A stretch of 8,381 nucleotides of DNA from an uncultured Lysobacteraceae bacterium (GTDB lineage: Bacteria > Pseudomonadota > Gammaproteobacteria > Xanthomonadales > Rhodanobacteraceae). Below the pieces are notes generated by a model. That model did not search any database and was not told the origin of the DNA. It saw nothing but the letters and a program-made list of their open reading frames with translations. Location: assembly GCA_946482585.1 (NCBI GenBank), contig CAMLSI010000224.1, forward strand, positions 1 to 8,381, given 5' to 3'. This document shows, one piece after another, positions 5,178-8,381 of this stretch; position 1 is the stretch's first letter, and each line of letters begins with the position of its first letter. Both the position numbers and the translations under genes were made by a program.

Positions 5178-6272
5178 ATGACTGCCACGACCGAAACGAC
5201 TGCGGCGGCGCCGCGCAAGCGCGCCAACACCTTGCTCTGGATTGCGGGCCCGGCACTGGTGCTCGCGATCGCGGGGTATTTCTACCTGTCGGGCGGCCGC
5301 TACGTGGGCACCGACAACGCCTACGTGCAAGCCGACCAGATCACGATCTCGCCGCAGATCGCCGGGCGCGTCGTCGACGTGCTCGTGCGCGAGAACCAGC
5401 CGGTCAAGGCCGGCGACCTGCTGTTCCGCATCGACGAAGAGCCGCTGAAGATCGCCGTGCAGCGCCTCGAAGCGCAGGCCGAATCGGTGCGCAGCATGCT
5501 CGACGGCGCGCGCAACGGCTATCGCGGCGCCGAAGCCGATCTGCGTTCGGCCGATGCCGACCTGCACCATGCGCAGCAGCAGTACGAGCGCGTGCAGGAC
5601 CTGCGCCAGCGCGGACTCGTCGCGCAGCAGGCGCTCGACGACGCCGCGAACACGGTCGCGAGCACGCGAGGCAAGCGTGACGCGAATGCCGCGGCGGTCG
5701 CGCGCGCGCAGAACCTGCTCGGCGGATTGCCGAGCGCGCCGAACGACACCTTGCCGGGCTACAAGCTCGCCATGGCGCAGCTCGCGCAGGCGCAGCTCGA
5801 TCTCTCGCATGCACAGGTGCGTGCGCCGGTCGATGGCGTCATCGGCAAGACCGATCTGCAGGTCGGCGAATTCCTCACTGTCGGCCAGCCGGCGATGCCG
5901 CTGATCGCGACGCAGACGCTCTGGGTCGAGGCCAACTTCAAGGAAACCGACCTGACCAACGTTGCGATCGGCCAGTCCGCGCAGATTGCGATCGACACCT
6001 ACCCGGGCAGGCACTGGAACGCGCGCGTCGCGTCCATCAGCCCGGCCTCCGGGGCGGAGTTCGCCGTGCTGCCGGCGCAGAACGCGACCGGCAACTGGGT
6101 CAAGATCGTGCAGCGCATTCCGGTGCGCCTGGCGCTTTCGACCGGGGCCGGCCTGCCGCAGCTGCGTGCCGGCATGAGCGCCGAAGTCGAGATCGACACG
6201 GGCCGCGAACGCGCGCGCTATACGCAGCTGTTCGGACACGGCGCCGTCGAGCCGCCGGTCGCGAGCCGCTGA
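5178..6272 (+). CDS. emrA: EmrA/HlyD-family periplasmic adaptor of a multidrug efflux pump
   Basis: A 364-aa membrane-fusion protein that links an inner-membrane exporter to an outer-membrane channel. It has a short basic N-terminus (PRKR), then one membrane anchor (about 18-38), then RYVGTDNAYVQADQITISPQIAGRV (41-65), the canonical start of the EmrA family. The first lipoyl half is VRENQPVKAGDLLFRID (70-86). A coiled-coil hairpin rich in Ala, Gln and Arg runs about 90-212. The second lipoyl half is VRAPVDGVIGK...VGEFLTVGQPAM (214-240), and a beta-barrel begins at LWVEANFKETDL. The start is the ATG at 5178, 8 bases after the marR stop, with only a weak GAG as Shine-Dalgarno, so coupling to marR is likely. 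The transporter gene follows after 22 bases. The symbol is by family and context, not proven orthology. Confidence 0.9.
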   Translation: MTATTETTAAAPRKRANTLLWIAGPALVLAIAGYFYLSGGRYVGTDNAYVQADQITISPQIAGRVVDVLVRENQPVKAGDLLFRIDEEPLKIAVQRLEAQAESVRSMLDGARNGYRGAEADLRSADADLHHAQQQYERVQDLRQRGLVAQQALDDAANTVASTRGKRDANAAAVARAQNLLGGLPSAPNDTLPGYKLAMAQLAQAQLDLSHAQVRAPVDGVIGKTDLQVGEFLTVGQPAMPLIATQTLWVEANFKETDLTNVAIGQSAQIAIDTYPGRHWNARVASISPASGAEFAVLPAQNATGNWVKIVQRIPVRLALSTGAGLPQLRAGMSAEVEIDTGRERARYTQLFGHGAVEPPVASR

Positions 6273-6294
6273 GTCCGGCCGCGGATCGTCCGTC

Positions 6295-7827
6295 ATGAGC
6301 GGTACCGCCACCCATCGCGAAGTCGCCAACCTGCCGTTGCTGGTCGCGTCAGTGATGCTCGCGACCCTGATGCAGGTCATCGACACGACGATCGCGAACG
6401 TCGCGCTGCCCGACATGCAGGGCGCGCTGTCGGCGACGCAGGACCAGGTGTCCTGGGTGCTGACGTCCTACATCGTCGCCGCCGCGATCGCGACGCCGGC
6501 AACGGGCTGGCTCGCCGCCAAGCTCGGCCGGCGGCGCCTGCTCGCGATCGCGATCGGCGGCTTCACCGCGGCCTCGGTGCTCTGCGCCGTCGCGACCGAC
6601 ATCGGCCAGATGGTCGGGTTCCGCGTCCTGCAGGGTCTGTTCGGCGCGGCGCTCGTGCCGATTTCGCAATCGACCCTGCTCGACGTGTTTCCGCGCGAAA
6701 AGCATGGCGCGGCGATGGCGATGTGGGGCATGGGCGTGATGGTCGGCCCGATCCTGGGGCCGCCGCTCGGCGGCTGGCTCACCGACCACTACAGCTGGCA
6801 CTGGGTGTTCCTGATCAACGTGCCGATCGGTATCGCGGCGCTGCTCGGCGTGCTCGCGAGCGTGCCGTCCGACGACGCGCACGACTACCGTTTCGACTGG
6901 CGCGGTTTCGCGCTGCTCGCGGCGGGCATAGGCGGTCTTCAGTTGATGCTCGACCGCGGCGAGCAGAAGGATTGGTTCTCCGCGCTCGAGATCCAGGTCG
7001 AAGCGGCCGTCGCGTTCCTCGGCTTCTATCTGTACTGGGTGCACTGGCGCAACGCCGAGCGGCCGTTCCTCGATCTCGGTCTGTTGCGCGACCGCAGTTT
7101 CCTGTCGGGCAACATCTTCATTTTCGTCATCGGCATCGTGCTGTTCGCGACGATGGCGCTGCTGCCGCCGTACCTGCAGAGCCTCATGGGCTATCCGGTC
7201 GTGACCACGGGCATGCTGATGGCGCCGCGCGGCGTCGGCACGCTGGTCGCGATGCTCGTCGTCGGCCGCCTGCTCGCGCGCGGCATCGACGCGCGCGCGC
7301 TGATCCTCGCCGGGCTGCTGCTCACGGTTGTATCTTTGTGGCAAATGGCGCATTTCAGCGCCGACATGCCGGCCTCGCCGGTGATCTGGGCCGGCGTGAT
7401 CCAGGGGCTGGGCCTCGGCCTCGTGTTCGTGCCGGTCTCGACCATGGCCTACGCGACCTTGCCGATGCAGCGCCGCACCGAGGCCGCCGGCATGTTCAGC
7501 CTCACGCGCAATCTGGGGTCGAGCATCGGCATCTCGCTCGTGATGACGATGCTGTCGCGCGGCACGCAGACCAATCACGCCGAGCTCGCGAGCCGGATCA
7601 CGCCCTACGGCCACACGCCCCTGCCGGCCGGCATCGATCTGCACAGCGCCGCAGGCCTGGCTGCACTGAATGGCGAAGTTTCCCGTCAGGCTGCCGCAAT
7701 TGCCTTCCTCAATGACTTCTGGCTGATGATGATCCTCACGCTAGCTGCGATACCGTTGCTGTTGTTGTTCCGGCGGCCGGATCGCCAGGCTGCGCCGATG
7801 CCGGCAGCCGCGGCGGCCGATCACTGA
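6295..7827 (+). CDS. emrB: EmrB-type MFS drug:H+ antiporter (DHA2, 14 helices)
   Basis: A 510-aa major facilitator protein, the usual EmrB/QacA length. Motif D1 appears at the end of helix 1 as DTTIANVALP (30-39). The loop 2-3 motif A is represented by GWLAAKLGRRRLL (71-83). Helix 4 carries the conserved Arg110 in GFRVLQG, and antiporter motif C in helix 5 is GMGVMVGPILGPPLGG (145-160), followed by the WHWVFLINVPIG signature. Hydrophobic segments continue to a final helix (about 475-495) and a short Ala/Pro-rich cytoplasmic tail. It exports hydrophobic compounds using the proton gradient and works with the adaptor upstream; the substrate is not readable. The start at ATG 6295 is 22 bases after the adaptor stop. 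No outer-membrane channel gene is in the operon, so a TolC-like protein encoded elsewhere is probably used. Confidence 0.93.
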   Translation: MSGTATHREVANLPLLVASVMLATLMQVIDTTIANVALPDMQGALSATQDQVSWVLTSYIVAAAIATPATGWLAAKLGRRRLLAIAIGGFTAASVLCAVATDIGQMVGFRVLQGLFGAALVPISQSTLLDVFPREKHGAAMAMWGMGVMVGPILGPPLGGWLTDHYSWHWVFLINVPIGIAALLGVLASVPSDDAHDYRFDWRGFALLAAGIGGLQLMLDRGEQKDWFSALEIQVEAAVAFLGFYLYWVHWRNAERPFLDLGLLRDRSFLSGNIFIFVIGIVLFATMALLPPYLQSLMGYPVVTTGMLMAPRGVGTLVAMLVVGRLLARGIDARALILAGLLLTVVSLWQMAHFSADMPASPVIWAGVIQGLGLGLVFVPVSTMAYATLPMQRRTEAAGMFSLTRNLGSSIGISLVMTMLSRGTQTNHAELASRITPYGHTPLPAGIDLHSAAGLAALNGEVSRQAAAIAFLNDFWLMMILTLAAIPLLLLFRRPDRQAAPMPAAAAADH

Positions 7828-7960
7828 TTCACTCGCGCGCCACACCGCCGGCGTAGGATGGTCGCCGCCCGGCGGCCTCCGCCATGAAATCGAGCCGCGC
7901 CGCATGACGGTGCCGGCGCCCGCCGTCCGCGTCCGCCGCGAGCGGCGGACAAGGAAGCCG
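7828..7960 (+). other. intergenic region before the second adaptor, with GC-rich hairpins and mini-ORFs
   Basis: This 133-bp gap has no clear terminator for the emrAB operon: there is no stem followed by a T run. It holds TAGGAT (7854-7859), a poor -10 candidate without a convincing -35, and a 13-bp palindrome GCCGCC-C-GGCGGC (7864-7876). Two very short ORFs are chained by ATGA overlaps (7858-7887 and 7884-7907), and a strong hairpin lies at 7931-7950. Whether the adaptor gene has its own promoter cannot be settled from sequence. Confidence 0.45.
7931..7950 (+). promoter_or_regulatory. hairpin directly abutting a Shine-Dalgarno
   Basis: GTCCGCCG (7931-7938) pairs perfectly with CGGCGGAC (7943-7950) around a CGAG loop. 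The Shine-Dalgarno AAGGAAG (7951-7957) begins at the very next base, before ATG 7961/7964. The hairpin could hold the ribosome site open, or influence mRNA stability or upstream transcription. Confidence 0.6.
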
Positions 7961-8381
7961 ATGATGTTCAAGCGTTACCTGCCACTGTCGTTCCTCGTCG
8001 CCTGCTGCACGCTGGTCGCCTGCAGCGGCGAGGATCCGGCCAAGAAACCCGTTCAGGCGGCGCCGGCCAAGGTCACTGCGCAGACGCTCCAGACCAAGCC
8101 GTGGTCCGACGTGATCGAGGCGCTGGGCACGGCGCAGGCGAACGAATCGATCACCCTGACTGCGAAGATCACCGAGACCGTGCGCCGCGTGAACTTCGCC
8201 GACGGCCAGGCCGTCTCCGCGGGCGACGTGCTCGTCGAACTCACGTCGAGCCAGCAGGCCGCGCAGCTCAAGGACGTGCAGGCCATGGCGAACGACGCCG
8301 ACCGCCAGTACCTGCGCCAGCAGGATCTGGTCAAGCAGGGAACGGTATCGAAGGCATTGTTCGACACCGCGATGGCGACGC
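7961..8381 (+). CDS. RND-type efflux periplasmic adaptor lipoprotein, 5' part
   Basis: An open frame from ATG 7961 (or 7964) to the right edge gives 140 residues. It begins with a lipoprotein signal, MMFKRYLPLSFLVACCTLVAC, in which the LVAC lipobox occurs twice. Cys21, followed by SGED, is the better lipidation site; Ser at +2 allows outer-membrane sorting. Next come AAPAKVTAQTLQTKPWSDVIEALGTAQANESITLTAKI (strand and first barrel), VRRVNFADGQAVSAGDVLVELTS (first lipoyl half, about 78-100) and the start of the coiled-coil hairpin with RQYLRQQDLVKQGTVSKALFDTA. This is the standard layout of HlyD_D23/RND membrane-fusion proteins such as MexA/AcrA relatives, which join an RND pump to an outer-membrane channel. 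AAGGAAG (7951-7957) is a good ribosome site. The pump itself would lie beyond the edge. Confidence 0.87.
   Translation, partial: MMFKRYLPLSFLVACCTLVACSGEDPAKKPVQAAPAKVTAQTLQTKPWSDVIEALGTAQANESITLTAKITETVRRVNFADGQAVSAGDVLVELTSSQQAAQLKDVQAMANDADRQYLRQQDLVKQGTVSKALFDTAMAT

Noticed and set aside
4986..6416. A 476-residue minus-strand frame opposite emrA
   Set aside because: Antisense of a well-supported adaptor gene; the composition is typical of a GC-rich mirror frame.
6349..7644. A 431-residue minus-strand frame opposite emrB
   Set aside because: His/Arg/Glu-rich mirror of membrane-helix codons; no independent coding evidence.
7904..7960. Extended start for the RND adaptor at ATG 7904
   Set aside because: It would put 19 residues, many of them arginine, before the lipoprotein signal peptide, and the good Shine-Dalgarno serves 7961/7964 instead.
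8053..8367. A 104-residue minus-strand frame near the right edge
   Set aside because: It is antisense to the RND adaptor, which shows a lipobox and lipoyl motifs.

Overview
The window is GC-rich, gene-dense proteobacterial DNA. Lineage is inferred only from gene content and codon use: a secreted plant/fungal-type PNGase A relative, a eukaryote-type class I aldolase and a MarR/EmrA/EmrB efflux operon fit a gammaproteobacterium of the Xanthomonadales type (Rhodanobacteraceae or Lysobacteraceae). No rRNA, tRNA, insertion sequence or CRISPR array was seen.

Left edge (1-257): the 3' end of a GNAT acetyltransferase gene (+) meets the 3' end of a DUF1203-family gene (-), their stop codons overlapping in one CTAG. 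The DUF1203 reading frame then runs straight into the body of a class I fructose-bisphosphate aldolase gene on the opposite strand (240-1142). The aldolase's first ~35-40 residues, including the conserved GKGILAADES-type segment, are absent. The junction falls in a short stretch that reads sensibly as both genes, so it is either a microhomology-mediated rearrangement or an assembly chimera. It is the most anomalous point of the window.

Middle (1143-4542): a strong bidirectional hairpin terminator separates the aldolase from a leftward group of three genes. In transcription order these are a macro-domain O-acetyl-ADP-ribose deacetylase, an APH(6)/hydroxyurea-type small-molecule kinase that overlaps it by one base, and, after a 100-bp gap, a secreted PNGase A-like peptide N-glycosidase. 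A 29-bp tandem duplication covers the 3' end of the PNGase gene.

Right (4543-8381): a divergent 147-bp control region with two palindromes sharing a CCTWGG core leads into a rightward MarR regulator - EmrA/HlyD adaptor - EmrB/DHA2 14-helix transporter operon, probably multidrug efflux across the inner membrane and periplasm. No outer-membrane channel gene lies in this operon. After a 133-bp gap with GC-rich hairpins, a lipoprotein adaptor of an RND-type pump begins and runs off the right edge.

Functionally, the right half is an efflux neighbourhood beside a small-molecule kinase of a resistance family. The PNGase suggests that the organism deglycosylates external eukaryotic (plant or fungal) glycoproteins.
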